Origin: Candidatus Hadarchaeum yellowstonense
GTDB lineage: Archaea > Hadarchaeota > Hadarchaeia > Hadarchaeales > Hadarchaeaceae
Reading direction: 5' to 3'
DNA length: 42,668 bases
Assembly: GCA_001515205.2 (NCBI GenBank)
Contig: LQMQ01000047.1
Location: forward strand, 1-42,668
The notes under the pieces were generated by a model. That model saw nothing but the letters and a program-made list of their open reading frames with translations. It ran no database searches and was not told the origin of the DNA. Made by a program: the position numbers and the translations under genes. How positions within the stretch are numbered: the first letter of the stretch is position 1; the number at the start of each line of letters is the position of its first letter. Positions 1 to 8,664 of this stretch are shown in pieces.

Positions 1-1
1 C

Positions 2-568
2 ATCCATTTCGTCACGCTGAAGAAGTGGATTTATGCTGGCAAGGTCAAAGCGATCAAAACACTGGGAGGGCAGTACCGCATTCCAGAAAGCGAGATACGG
101 CGGCTACTCGGGCAGCCAATGCCGAAAAACAAAGCGATAATCTACGCGAGGGTTTCCTCGGCGGATAAAAAGGAGGACTTGAAACGCCAGAAGCAGATGC
201 TTCAAGAATACGCAAAACAACACGGGTACGAAATTGTCGCAACTTTTGAGGACGTGGCGAGCGGGTTGAAGGATGATCGGAGGGGGCTGAAAAAGGTGTT
301 TGATGCGCTCCGAGCTGGTCAAGCCAATGTGATCGTTGTCGCTTGGAAGGATCGCCTCACGCGGTTTGGATTCAGGTATTTGGAAAACCACGCCGAGGAT
401 CTGGGGGCGAGGATCGAGGTCATGAACGAACAGGAGGAAAAGGCGCCTCAACAGGAACTTGTGGAAGACTTACTGTCGATCGTAACTTCGTTCTCCGGAA
501 GGCTTTACGGCATGCGCAGCAGTAAGACGAAAAAAGTCGTGGAGGTGGTGAAACGTGCAATCAGTTAG
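2..568 (+). CDS. tnpA: IS607-family serine recombinase TnpA (5' truncated by window edge)
   Basis: Frame is open from base 2, upstream of the listed ATG at 119: IHFVTLKKWIYAGKVKAIKTLGGQYRIPESEIRRLLGQP (MerR-like HTH), followed by the serine-recombinase motif IIYARVSS and VVAWKDRLTRFGFRYLE. Confidence 0.9.
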   Translation: MHFVTLKKWIYAGKVKAIKTLGGQYRIPESEIRRLLGQPMPKNKAIIYARVSSADKKEDLKRQKQMLQEYAKQHGYEIVATFEDVASGLKDDRRGLKKVFDALRAGQANVIVVAWKDRLTRFGFRYLENHAEDLGARIEVMNEQEEKAPQQELVEDLLSIVTSFSGRLYGMRSSKTKKVVEVVKRAIS

Positions 569-1850
569 CTCTGCCCGCTTCATCACGCCGCCGCTTACAC
601 AGCGTAAGCGCGAGCTACTCGAATACCTGCTGAACCAGTTCGCTGCCTCTGTGAACTTCTGCATCCAGCGTTGCCTCGAGCACGGCATCACCTCTCGTGC
701 TAGCCTACACCACATTGCCTACGAGGAGTGGAAGTCGAAGTTTGACTTGGCGACGCACTGGTTCCACTCAACGGGACAGGTGGCCACGCAGACGTTGCGG
801 TCGTGGCGGAAGCTCTGTCGTCAAGGCCGAGCAGACCCGAAAAGACCACCAGTCTACGACGCAAGAACGATGCGACTGGAACTCTGGGGCGAAGACAACG
901 CTTCGGGTATTTGCAGGTTCCATGGAAAGGCAATCCAAATCCGTATCCGCAGGGGCGAGCACCTCTGGCTCCCCCTAGTCGTGACCGAGCACCATGAACG
1001 GATGTACCTCAAGGACTGGCGGGAAGGCAGGCTGAATGTCGGCGAGATCACCGTCTCGGCCTTCAGGGACAGGGCGAATGTCTTCGTGCCGTTCAAGCAG
1101 GAGGTCGAGCCAAAGAAAATTCAAGGGGTCTGTGGAATCGACATCAACGAGCGGAGCGTCGATTTGACCATCCTGAAGTCAAACGAGCAACCGAAACACA
1201 TTACTCTCGATGTCTCAAAACTTCCAGCGATAAGGCACTCGTCGCAACTCAAGCGGAAGTCAATCCAGAAGAAGCTCGATGCGCCACCGCAGCGACCAGT
1301 GCAGAAGCAGAGGCTCAAGGCCAAATACTGGCGCAGGGAGCGAAATCGAACCAACCAGATCATACACATCATCAGCAAAAAGATAGCAGAAATTGCTGAC
1401 CAAGAGCGAGTCGCAGTCGCGTTTGAGGGTATCAAAGGAATCCGCGGTTCGATGCGCTCAAAGCGGAAGTCGGAGAACGGCAAAGCTCTGCGGAAGGACA
1501 TGCGGAGGCGGCTCAATCAGTGGCCGTTCAGAAAGCTCCAGTTCTACGCAGAGTACAAAGTGGCGCGGCAGGGCTTACCAACGGTGGAAGTGAGCAGCTA
1601 CCGCAAGTCCAAGCTTTGCCCAATGTGTGGCCAGTATAATAGGCCGAATGGGCACGCCTACGGGTGCAAGGCCTGCGGGTTTGAGGCCAGCCGCCACCTA
1701 GTGGCGAGTTGGAACATAGCTAAGGATGGGGCGAGGCACGTCCCCGCCGACTGCTGGCAGATGCAGCCGATGGCGGAGCGGCTTGTAGCCGCCGAGAAAC
1801 CATCGGTGGAGCCAGAAAGGATCCCGTTGCAGTTTGTTACGGGATTTTAG
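555..1850 (+). CDS. tnpB: TnpB (IS605 OrfB-like RNA-guided nuclease family), overlapping the tnpA 3' end
   Basis: 431 aa; RuvC-I-like VCGIDINERSVDLTIL, RuvC-II-like VAFEGIKGIRGS, zinc finger CPMCGQYNRPNGHAYGCKACGFEAS followed by RHLVASWNIA. Confidence 0.9.
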   Translation: MQSVSSARFITPPLTQRKRELLEYLLNQFAASVNFCIQRCLEHGITSRASLHHIAYEEWKSKFDLATHWFHSTGQVATQTLRSWRKLCRQGRADPKRPPVYDARTMRLELWGEDNASGICRFHGKAIQIRIRRGEHLWLPLVVTEHHERMYLKDWREGRLNVGEITVSAFRDRANVFVPFKQEVEPKKIQGVCGIDINERSVDLTILKSNEQPKHITLDVSKLPAIRHSSQLKRKSIQKKLDAPPQRPVQKQRLKAKYWRRERNRTNQIIHIISKKIAEIADQERVAVAFEGIKGIRGSMRSKRKSENGKALRKDMRRRLNQWPFRKLQFYAEYKVARQGLPTVEVSSYRKSKLCPMCGQYNRPNGHAYGCKACGFEASRHLVASWNIAKDGARHVPADCWQMQPMAERLVAAEKPSVEPERIPLQFVTGF

Positions 1851-1851
1851 G

Positions 1852-1974
1852 ACGGTCAGCCAGGCGGAGGACGCGCAGCTGACGTTCCGGGATCTGGTGA
1901 TCAGATACCGCAGGGGCAGGATAGTTGGCATCACGGTGCTGGATTTCTCCCGGCGTGTTTTTCACCAAATTTAG
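1852..1974 (+). pseudogene. 3' remnant of a DUF2283-like ORF abutting the IS element
   Basis: Open frame TVSQAEDAQLTFRDLVIRYRRGRIVGITVLDFSRRVFHQI*, with no start codon of its own; resembles the C-terminal half of DUF2283 proteins (…G.IVGIEILDAS…). Confidence 0.45.
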
Positions 1975-2055
1975 TCGGTTGAACGCCTTCAGCAGCCGCG
2001 CTGAAAAGAATCGCTGATATTTATTTAGCGCGACTATCAATATTGGGGATGATTT

Positions 2056-2598
2056 TTGAAGACGGCGTTGATCGTGATCGACATGATCAAGGATTTTGTG
2101 ACGGGGAAGTTTGGTTTCCCGGGAGCGGTGAAAATCGTGCCCGGGATACAGCGGCTCCTCGCCGCCGCCAGATCCCGCGGTGTTCCGGTGATCTACGCCT
2201 GCGATGCCCACTCTCCTGAGGATCCGGAGCTGCGCGTCTGGGGGGAGCACGCCATGGCCGGGACTGAGGGTTCTGAGGTGATTCCAGAGCTGAGGCCGGT
2301 TAAAGGGGATGTGGTGGTGACCAAGCACACCTATGACGTCTTTCAGGCTCCGGGGCTGAAGAAGCTCCTCCGGAGAAAGGGCGTGGAGGAGCTGATCCTC
2401 ACCGGGGTGGTCACCGAGATCTGCATCCAGCACTCTGCGGCCGGGGCCTTCTTCAACGGCTATCGGGTGATAGTGCCTGAGGACTGCGTGGCCTCACCCG
2501 ATGCAAGGGCCAAGAGATATTCCCTGAACTACATGAGAAGGATCTACGGAGCACAAATCACAAATTCCCGGGAGATAATCAGGGGGTGGGTAAAATGA
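2056..2598 (+). CDS. Isochorismatase-family hydrolase, probable nicotinamidase
   Basis: MKTALIVIDMIKDFVTGKFGFPGA…GVVTEICIQHSAAGAFFNGYRVIVPEDCVAS; TTG start; overlaps the nicotinate phosphoribosyltransferase gene. Confidence 0.85.
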   Translation: MKTALIVIDMIKDFVTGKFGFPGAVKIVPGIQRLLAAARSRGVPVIYACDAHSPEDPELRVWGEHAMAGTEGSEVIPELRPVKGDVVVTKHTYDVFQAPGLKKLLRRKGVEELILTGVVTEICIQHSAAGAFFNGYRVIVPEDCVASPDARAKRYSLNYMRRIYGAQITNSREIIRGWVK

Positions 2599-3791
2599 GG
2601 AAGTTCAACGTGGCCTCCGATGAGGAGATAAAGAGCGGCGGGACCACGGACATCTACTTCGTCCGGACGAGCCAGGTCCTGAGGGCGAAGGGCCTCGACG
2701 GGACCAGAGTGGTGGCGGAGGTGACGACGGGAGGGCTCCCGGAGAGATGGCCCTGGGGGGTCCTCTGCGGCCTGGATGAGGTGGTTGCTCTTTTTGAGGG
2801 CTGCCCGGTTGACGTTTATGCCCTGCCCGAGGGGACAATTTTTCGCCCGCAGGATCACTTCGGAAACAGATTGCCGGTGATGGTCATCGATGGCCCCTAC
2901 GGGAAGTTCTGTGAGCTGGAAACGCCGCTGCTGGGGTTGATCTGCCAGGCCTCCGGTGTGGCCACGATGGCCGCCAGGCTGAGGAAGCTGGCGTGGGAAA
3001 AGCTGCTGGTCTCCTTCGGCATAAGGCGCGTTCATCCCGCGCTTTCCCCCATGATTGACCGGGCGGCCTACATCGGTGGCTTCGATGGCGTCTCCAGCCT
3101 CTCCGGGGCCAAGAAGATCGGGAAGGAGCCGATGGGCACCATGCCCCACGCGCTGATCGTCGTCTTCGGAGATCAGGTGAAGGCCTGGAAGGCCTTTGAC
3201 CAGGTGATTCCCCGCGAGGTGAAGCGGGTGGCGCTGGTGGACACCTACTTCGATGAGAAGGCCGAGGCCCTCATGGCGGCGGAAGCCTTGGGTGAAAATC
3301 TCTGGGGGGTCAGGCTGGACACTCCCAGCTCCAGAAGGGGGAACTTTTCCGAGATAGTTAAGGAGATCAGGTGGGAGCTGAACATCCGGGGCCACAAGAA
3401 GGTGAAGATCATCGTCTCCGGGGGGATAAACGACCAGAACATCAGCGAGCTGGTGAAGGCCGGGGTTGACGGCTTCGGGATTGGAACCTCCCTGAGCAAT
3501 GCTCCGACGATAGATTTCGCGCTGGACATCGTCGAGATAAACGGGAGGCCCGTGGCCAAGAGGGGCAAGCTGGGCGGGAGGAAGCTGGTCTGGAGGTGCC
3601 GGAAGTGCTTGGAGGACGTGGTGTTGCCGGCGCGGGAGCGTCGGCCCCGCTGCCCCGTCTGCGGCGGGAGAACCTCACCGCTGCTGGTACCACTGATAAA
3701 GGAAGGAAAAATTGTTTCCGGTCAGGAATCCGTGGATGAGATAAGGTCTTATGTGCTGTCGCAGCTAAAGAAAATTCCAATGGTGGATTAG
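2595..3791 (+). CDS. Nicotinate phosphoribosyltransferase (archaeal type with C-terminal Cys4 motif)
   Basis: ORF track start 2586, likely ATG 2595. GGTTDIYFVRTSQVL…, KIIVSGGINDQNISELVKAGVDGFGIGTSLSNAP; C-terminal CRKC…CPVC. Confidence 0.88.
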   Translation: MRKFNVASDEEIKSGGTTDIYFVRTSQVLRAKGLDGTRVVAEVTTGGLPERWPWGVLCGLDEVVALFEGCPVDVYALPEGTIFRPQDHFGNRLPVMVIDGPYGKFCELETPLLGLICQASGVATMAARLRKLAWEKLLVSFGIRRVHPALSPMIDRAAYIGGFDGVSSLSGAKKIGKEPMGTMPHALIVVFGDQVKAWKAFDQVIPREVKRVALVDTYFDEKAEALMAAEALGENLWGVRLDTPSSRRGNFSEIVKEIRWELNIRGHKKVKIIVSGGINDQNISELVKAGVDGFGIGTSLSNAPTIDFALDIVEINGRPVAKRGKLGGRKLVWRCRKCLEDVVLPARERRPRCPVCGGRTSPLLVPLIKEGKIVSGQESVDEIRSYVLSQLKKIPMVD

Positions 3792-4589
3792 ATGAACAAG
3801 GAGAGGAAGCGGCTGGCCAAGGCGAAGAGAATTGTTGTCAAGATAGGCACGAGCAGCATCACCGATGAAAACCACCGGCTCGACCCGGAGAAGATCGGGA
3901 GGCTGGTGTCCAATGTGATGGGCCTGCGCGCGCGGGGCAAGGAGGTGATAATCGTCTCCTCCGGTGCCATCGGAGCCGGCGTGGGGCGCCTGAACCTCAG
4001 CGGCAGACCCAAGGAGATCTCCGCGCTACAGGCGACAGCAGCGGTGGGGCAGAGCATGCTGATGCAGGTTTATTCCAAGTACTTTGGTGAATACCAGCAG
4101 CCCGTGGCCCAGATCCTGCTGACGGCGGAGGACTTCAACGACCTCAAGCGCTACCGGAACTTCAAGAACATGCTGGCGACCCTGATGAGCTGGGGCGTGG
4201 TTCCGATAGTTAACGAGAACGACAGCGTGGCCTCCGAAGAGATAAAGCTGGGCGACAACGACATCCTTTCCGCCTACGTGGCCATAGGCGCCTCGGCCGA
4301 CCTGCTGGTGATCCTCACCGACGTTGACGGCCTTTACATGGGATATTCCAAGGAGGGCAACCACGGCAGGATCATCAGGACGGTGAACGGAAGCACCAAC
4401 GTTGAGCGCTATGTTGCTAAGGCCTCCCGAGGCTTCGGCGGCATGCTCACCAAGATCAAGGCGGCCCGAATGGCGACGAAGAAGGGCATTCCTGTGGTGA
4501 TCGCCAGCAGCAGCGAGCCCCGCGTCCTAGAAAGGATTCTGGACGGAGAGGAGATCGGAACCCTGTTTCTTCCGGAGAGAAAAAGATGA
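3792..4589 (+). CDS. proB: Glutamate 5-kinase (no PUA domain)
   Basis: RIVVKIGTSSITDENHRLD…VIIVSSGAIGAGVGRL…VPIVNENDSVASEEIKLGDNDILSAYVA; 265 aa. Confidence 0.92.
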   Translation: MNKERKRLAKAKRIVVKIGTSSITDENHRLDPEKIGRLVSNVMGLRARGKEVIIVSSGAIGAGVGRLNLSGRPKEISALQATAAVGQSMLMQVYSKYFGEYQQPVAQILLTAEDFNDLKRYRNFKNMLATLMSWGVVPIVNENDSVASEEIKLGDNDILSAYVAIGASADLLVILTDVDGLYMGYSKEGNHGRIIRTVNGSTNVERYVAKASRGFGGMLTKIKAARMATKKGIPVVIASSSEPRVLERILDGEEIGTLFLPERKR

Positions 4590-5917
4590 GCGATGTTTTT
4601 CAGAAGGCGGCGGCGGCCAGGAGGGCGGCCCTGAAGCTGGCCAACGTGACGACCGAGGTCAAGAACTCGGCCCTGCTTAAGATCGCCTCGGCCATCTTGA
4701 AGGAGAAGGAGGCCCTGTTGCGGGCCAATGCCAGGGATCTGAAGGCGGCCGAAGCCCTGCTGAGGAGGGGCAGGATAACAGCTGCCCTGGTTCAGAGGTT
4801 GAAGCTTTCGGAGGAGAAGTTGAGGGATATCGCCAAGATGGTTCAAAGCGTGGCCCAGCTGGCTGACCCGGTGGGGAGAACACTCTACGCCGTGGAGCTT
4901 GACCGCGGACTGGAGCTGTACAAGGTCTCCTGCCCCATTGGGGTCATCGGCGCGATATTTGAGTCCAGGCCAGATGTTCTGCCCCAGATCTCGGCTCTCT
5001 GCTTGAAATCGGGAAACGCAGTTGTGCTCAAGGGCGGTAGCGAGGCCAGATACTCCAACGAGGCCCTTTTTGAGGTGATACGCGGAGCCAGCGAGGAGGC
5101 CGGAATTCCCCCCGGCTGGATCCAGCTCATCGAGGCAAGGAGCGAGGTCAGGGAGCTGTTGAAGCTGGACGAGCTGATCGACCTCCTCGTCCCCCGGGGG
5201 AGCAAGGAGTTCGTGAAGTACATTCAGGCCCACACCAGCATCCCCGTTCTGGGCCACGCTGAGGGGCTCTGCCACATCTACGTCGACGCCGACGCCGACA
5301 TGGAGAAGGCCCTGAGGGTTTGTTACGATGCCAAGGTGCAGTATCCGGCCGTGTGCAACGCGGTGGAGACCATCCTGGTGCACAGCAGCATCGCGGAGAG
5401 ATTTCTGAGGGAGCTGGGCCGGCTCTATGCCGAGGCCGGGGTGGAGATCAGGGGCGACGAAAGGGTGAGGGAAATCCTGCCCTGGGCTAAACGGGCCACG
5501 GAGAAGGACTGGCGGACCGAATATCTGGACCTGATTGTTTCGATTAAGGTCGTTGACAGCGTTCAGGAGGCGATTGACCACATCAACACCTACGGTTCCA
5601 AGCACACCGACGCCATCGTAACCGAGAACGGGAAAAACGCGCTTCTCTTTCTCTCCGAGGTTGATTCCTCCAGCGTGATGCTCAACGCCTCGACCAGGTT
5701 CAGCGATGGCTACCGCTATGGCCTCGGGGCAGAGGTCGGAATCTCCACGGGCAAGATCCACGCCCGGGGCCCGGTGGGGCTGGAGGGGTTGACCACCTCC
5801 AAGTACTATTTGCTCGGTCGTGGACACGTTGTGGCGGATTACCTGGGACCGGGGGCCAAGCCTTTTACCCACCGCCCGTTGAAGAGGGAATGGCTCGATG
5901 TCAAAAGGAAGCTTTAG
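4586..5917 (+). CDS. proA: Glutamate-5-semialdehyde dehydrogenase (gamma-glutamyl phosphate reductase)
   Basis: 443 aa; VSCPIGVIGAIFESRPDVLPQISALCLKSGNAVVLKGGSEA…; ATGA overlap with proB. Confidence 0.93.
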   Translation: MSDVFQKAAAARRAALKLANVTTEVKNSALLKIASAILKEKEALLRANARDLKAAEALLRRGRITAALVQRLKLSEEKLRDIAKMVQSVAQLADPVGRTLYAVELDRGLELYKVSCPIGVIGAIFESRPDVLPQISALCLKSGNAVVLKGGSEARYSNEALFEVIRGASEEAGIPPGWIQLIEARSEVRELLKLDELIDLLVPRGSKEFVKYIQAHTSIPVLGHAEGLCHIYVDADADMEKALRVCYDAKVQYPAVCNAVETILVHSSIAERFLRELGRLYAEAGVEIRGDERVREILPWAKRATEKDWRTEYLDLIVSIKVVDSVQEAIDHINTYGSKHTDAIVTENGKNALLFLSEVDSSSVMLNASTRFSDGYRYGLGAEVGISTGKIHARGPVGLEGLTTSKYYLLGRGHVVADYLGPGAKPFTHRPLKREWLDVKRKL

Positions 5918-5923
5918 AGGTCG

Positions 5924-6418
5924 ATGGTGTTGAAGTTCCGGAAGGTTGTGGTCGGGGGGACGTTTGATTTTCTCCACAACGGTCATCTCGCGATCATCTC
6001 CAAGGCATACGAGGTTGGCGAGAGGGTGACCATAGGCATCTGCTCGGACGAGATGCAGCAGCTGCTCATGAAGGACTCGGCGGGCATTCAGCCCCTGGCC
6101 ATCAGGTTGTGGCGGCTCCTCAACGAGCTGCACAGCCGGGGCTGGCTGGGGCGCACGGAGATAAACATCCTCTCGGATCCCTATGGCACCGCGGTCACCG
6201 ACAGAAACATCGATGCAATTGTCGTCAGCCCGGAGACCAGGGCCAGGGCCGAGGAGATAAACAGGATCAGGATCTCAAGGGGCATGAATCCCCTGGAAAT
6301 AGTGGAGATTCCCTTTGTGCTGGCTGAGGATGGTCGGCCCATCTCGTCGATTAGAATCCGCTACGGTGAGATAGATCTCCACGGCAAAAAACTGAACCAT
6401 TCCAAGACTGAAATTTGA
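5924..6418 (+). CDS. coaD: Phosphopantetheine adenylyltransferase (archaeal type)
   Basis: KVVVGGTFDFLHNGHLAIISKAYEVGERVTIGICSDEM nucleotidyltransferase signature; adjacent to coaBC. Confidence 0.88.
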   Translation: MVLKFRKVVVGGTFDFLHNGHLAIISKAYEVGERVTIGICSDEMQQLLMKDSAGIQPLAIRLWRLLNELHSRGWLGRTEINILSDPYGTAVTDRNIDAIVVSPETRARAEEINRIRISRGMNPLEIVEIPFVLAEDGRPISSIRIRYGEIDLHGKKLNHSKTEI

Positions 6419-6427
6419 AAACGGATG

Positions 6428-6437
6428 ACTTTAAATT
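6428..6437 (+). promoter_or_regulatory. Candidate TATA box for coaBC
   Basis: ACTTTAAATTTTG about 30 bp upstream of ATG 6463 (MVNRGEFMHPSRD…). Confidence 0.4.
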
Positions 6438-6462
6438 TTGCCCCAGACAACGTTTAAGCGCG

Positions 6463-7692
6463 ATGGTAAATCGTGGTGAATTTATGCATCCCTCCAGGGA
6501 CATCGTGGGCACAAGGGGGAAAGAACTCAGCGGCCGAAAAATTGTCCTCGGCATCACGGGCAGCGTTGCCGCGGTCAAGTGCCCTGAGCTGGCCCGGGAG
6601 CTCATGCGGCACGGGGCAGAGGTGCGCGTCTGCATGTCCCCGCGGGCAAGGGAGCTGATAACCCCCCAGCTGATGCACTGGGCCACCGGAAATGATGTCA
6701 TTGTCGAGTTGACCGGTAAACTGGAGCACGTGGAGCTGGCGAACTGGGCTGATTTGATCCTGGTTGCTCCCGCCACCGCCAACACCATCAGCAAGGTGGC
6801 CTGCGCCATTGACGATACACCGGTGACCTCGGTGGTCTCGGTGGCGCTCGGCCTGAAAAAACCCGTGGTGCTGGTCCCGGCCATGCACGCGTCGATGTTT
6901 GCTCACGAACTCTTTCAGCAGAACCTGGCGAAGCTCCGCTCGGCTGGGGTGCAGCTCCTGGGCCCGAGGATGGAGGAGGGTCGGGCGAAAATAGCTGAAG
7001 TGGCGGAGATTGTCCAGTTTGTCATCGGGGCCCTGGGGCCGAAGGACATGGTTGGCAAGCGAGTGTTGGTCACGGCTGGCCCCACCATCGAGCCCATCGA
7101 CCCGATCAAGATTATCACCAACAGGAGTTCCGGAAAGATGGGACTGGCCGTGGCAAGCGCGGCAGCGGCCAGAGGCGCCAAGGTTGTCTTGATCTACGGT
7201 CCCGGCACCGAGACGCCGCCGGCCGGGGTGGAGGTCATCAGGGTGGAGACAACGCAGGAGATGCGTGACGCCTTTGTTAATGAGTTGCGGGCGCAGCCCG
7301 ACATCGTGGTCTCCGCGGCGGCGCCCCAGGATTTTGTGGTGGAGAAACCGTTCCAGCGCAAGCTCAGGCACACGGAGCCGTTGACGCTCAGGTTGGTTCC
7401 CGCCCCCCGCGTACTCTCCGGTGTGCGAGAGTTATCGCCCCGGTCCTATGTGGTCGGTTTCAAGACGGAGCATGGGGTCAGCGACGAGGAACTCCGCCGC
7501 GCCGCCGAGGCAAAGCTGGATGAAGGACTTGACATGGTCGTGGCGAACGACGTGAGTCGTCCGGGCGCCGGCTTTGGCACGGACACGAACGAGGTTTTGA
7601 TCGTCACGAGATCGGGTTCGAGAAAGATGAAGGCCACCAAGGCGGAGATCGCCGGAGTGATTTTGGACTTAGCCCTGGGTGAACTGCGCTGA
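6463..7692 (+). CDS. coaBC: Bifunctional phosphopantothenoylcysteine decarboxylase / phosphopantothenate-cysteine ligase
   Basis: ORF track start 6415; ATG 6463 or 6484 more likely. GRKIVLGITGSVAAVKCPELARELMRHGAEV…; LVTAGPTIEPIDPIKIITNRSSGKMGLAVASAAAARGAKV. Confidence 0.93.
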   Translation: MVNRGEFMHPSRDIVGTRGKELSGRKIVLGITGSVAAVKCPELARELMRHGAEVRVCMSPRARELITPQLMHWATGNDVIVELTGKLEHVELANWADLILVAPATANTISKVACAIDDTPVTSVVSVALGLKKPVVLVPAMHASMFAHELFQQNLAKLRSAGVQLLGPRMEEGRAKIAEVAEIVQFVIGALGPKDMVGKRVLVTAGPTIEPIDPIKIITNRSSGKMGLAVASAAAARGAKVVLIYGPGTETPPAGVEVIRVETTQEMRDAFVNELRAQPDIVVSAAAPQDFVVEKPFQRKLRHTEPLTLRLVPAPRVLSGVRELSPRSYVVGFKTEHGVSDEELRRAAEAKLDEGLDMVVANDVSRPGAGFGTDTNEVLIVTRSGSRKMKATKAEIAGVILDLALGELR

Positions 7693-7698
7693 AAGCTG

Positions 7699-8664
7699 GT
7701 GATCAGGCTGGCCGGGTCCTTGAAAACAGGAACACGGCGCTCAAGCGCCTCGACCTTTGTTCCGGCGCACATTTCCGGTTTCTTCCAGCCCTGTGATGCC
7801 GCCGCGCCGGAAATGATGGGCTCCCGGAATGGCGGCCCCTGCCTGGACCTCGGGGTGGTGACCAAGGTTGGCGTTGAGATTTCCAACCGGACCAGCCTGA
7901 GTGTTTTCATCAATGGCAGGCCGGCGCCGGAGGCCAGGACCACTCTGGCGGCGGCAAGACAAATCCTGGGCCTGGTGCCCGGGAGCTTCAAGGTGAGGGT
8001 GGATCACCTCTGCCAGATCCCGATCGGTTCCGGTTACGGGGCGAGCGGGGCGGGAGCCCTGGGGACAGCCATTTCTCTGGCCGAGGCCCTGGGGCTGCGC
8101 GTTCCCAGGGACAGGCTGGTGACCGCCGCACATGTGGCCGAGGTCCTCTGCTACACGGGCCTCGGTGACGTGGGCGCACAGGCTTTCGGGGGCCTGGTCA
8201 TCGGCCTTGAGCCGGGGGCGCCGCCGTATGGAAAGTGGAGAAGGATCCCGGTCCCGCGGGGAGTTCGAGTGATTTGCGCCACTCTGGGCCCCATCCCCTC
8301 CAAGAAATTTCTGAGCGATGGTGATTTCAGAAGGCGCGCCAGCGAGATAGGTTCCCTGGCCCTCAAGAGAGTTCTGAAACAGCCGGACATCCGGGGTTTC
8401 GTTGCCGCCTCGAAAGCCTTTGCGGAGAATCTCGGACTTCTCGACGAGGAACTCCTGGAGCTTGTCAACCTAGCCGAAAAATCCGGGGCAATCGGCGCCA
8501 GCCAGGTCATGATTGGCCGTTCGGTTTTTGCCCTCGCCACCGGTAAAAAGGTCGAGGCGGTGAAGAAGGCTTTTTTAGAGGTCCTGAAGCCGGAGGCGCT
8601 CATGGTGGCCCAAATTTATCAGGGAGCAAGATCCCCCCGTTCCGGATCGGTTGACCGAGGTTAG
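7699..8664 (+). CDS. Pantoate kinase (GHMP superfamily, archaeal CoA pathway)
   Basis: FVPAHISGFFQP…GPCLDLGVVTKVGVEI…IPIGSGYGASGAGALGTAISLAEALGL; context after coaD-coaBC. Confidence 0.85.
   Translation: MIRLAGSLKTGTRRSSASTFVPAHISGFFQPCDAAAPEMMGSRNGGPCLDLGVVTKVGVEISNRTSLSVFINGRPAPEARTTLAAARQILGLVPGSFKVRVDHLCQIPIGSGYGASGAGALGTAISLAEALGLRVPRDRLVTAAHVAEVLCYTGLGDVGAQAFGGLVIGLEPGAPPYGKWRRIPVPRGVRVICATLGPIPSKKFLSDGDFRRRASEIGSLALKRVLKQPDIRGFVAASKAFAENLGLLDEELLELVNLAEKSGAIGASQVMIGRSVFALATGKKVEAVKKAFLEVLKPEALMVAQIYQGARSPRSGSVDRG

Larger units (their letters stand above)
2..1850 (+). mobile_element. IS607-type insertion sequence (left end outside window; right end not precisely defined)
   Basis: Overlapping tnpA (MerR-HTH + serine recombinase) and tnpB, the characteristic IS607 arrangement. 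Confidence 0.85.

Noticed and set aside
2544-3395. 283-aa minus-strand ORF opposite the nicotinate phosphoribosyltransferase gene
   Set aside because: Shadow ORF; the sense strand has clear family motifs.
3590-3690. C-terminal Cys4 motif of nicotinate phosphoribosyltransferase as a novel fusion
   Set aside because: A zinc-knuckle-like motif is already known in archaeal members of this family.
4409-6133. 574-aa minus-strand ORF antisense to proB/proA/coaD
   Set aside because: Shadow ORF caused by high-GC codon bias; low-complexity H/Q/R/G/L-rich translation with no recognisable domain, fully opposite strongly supported genes.
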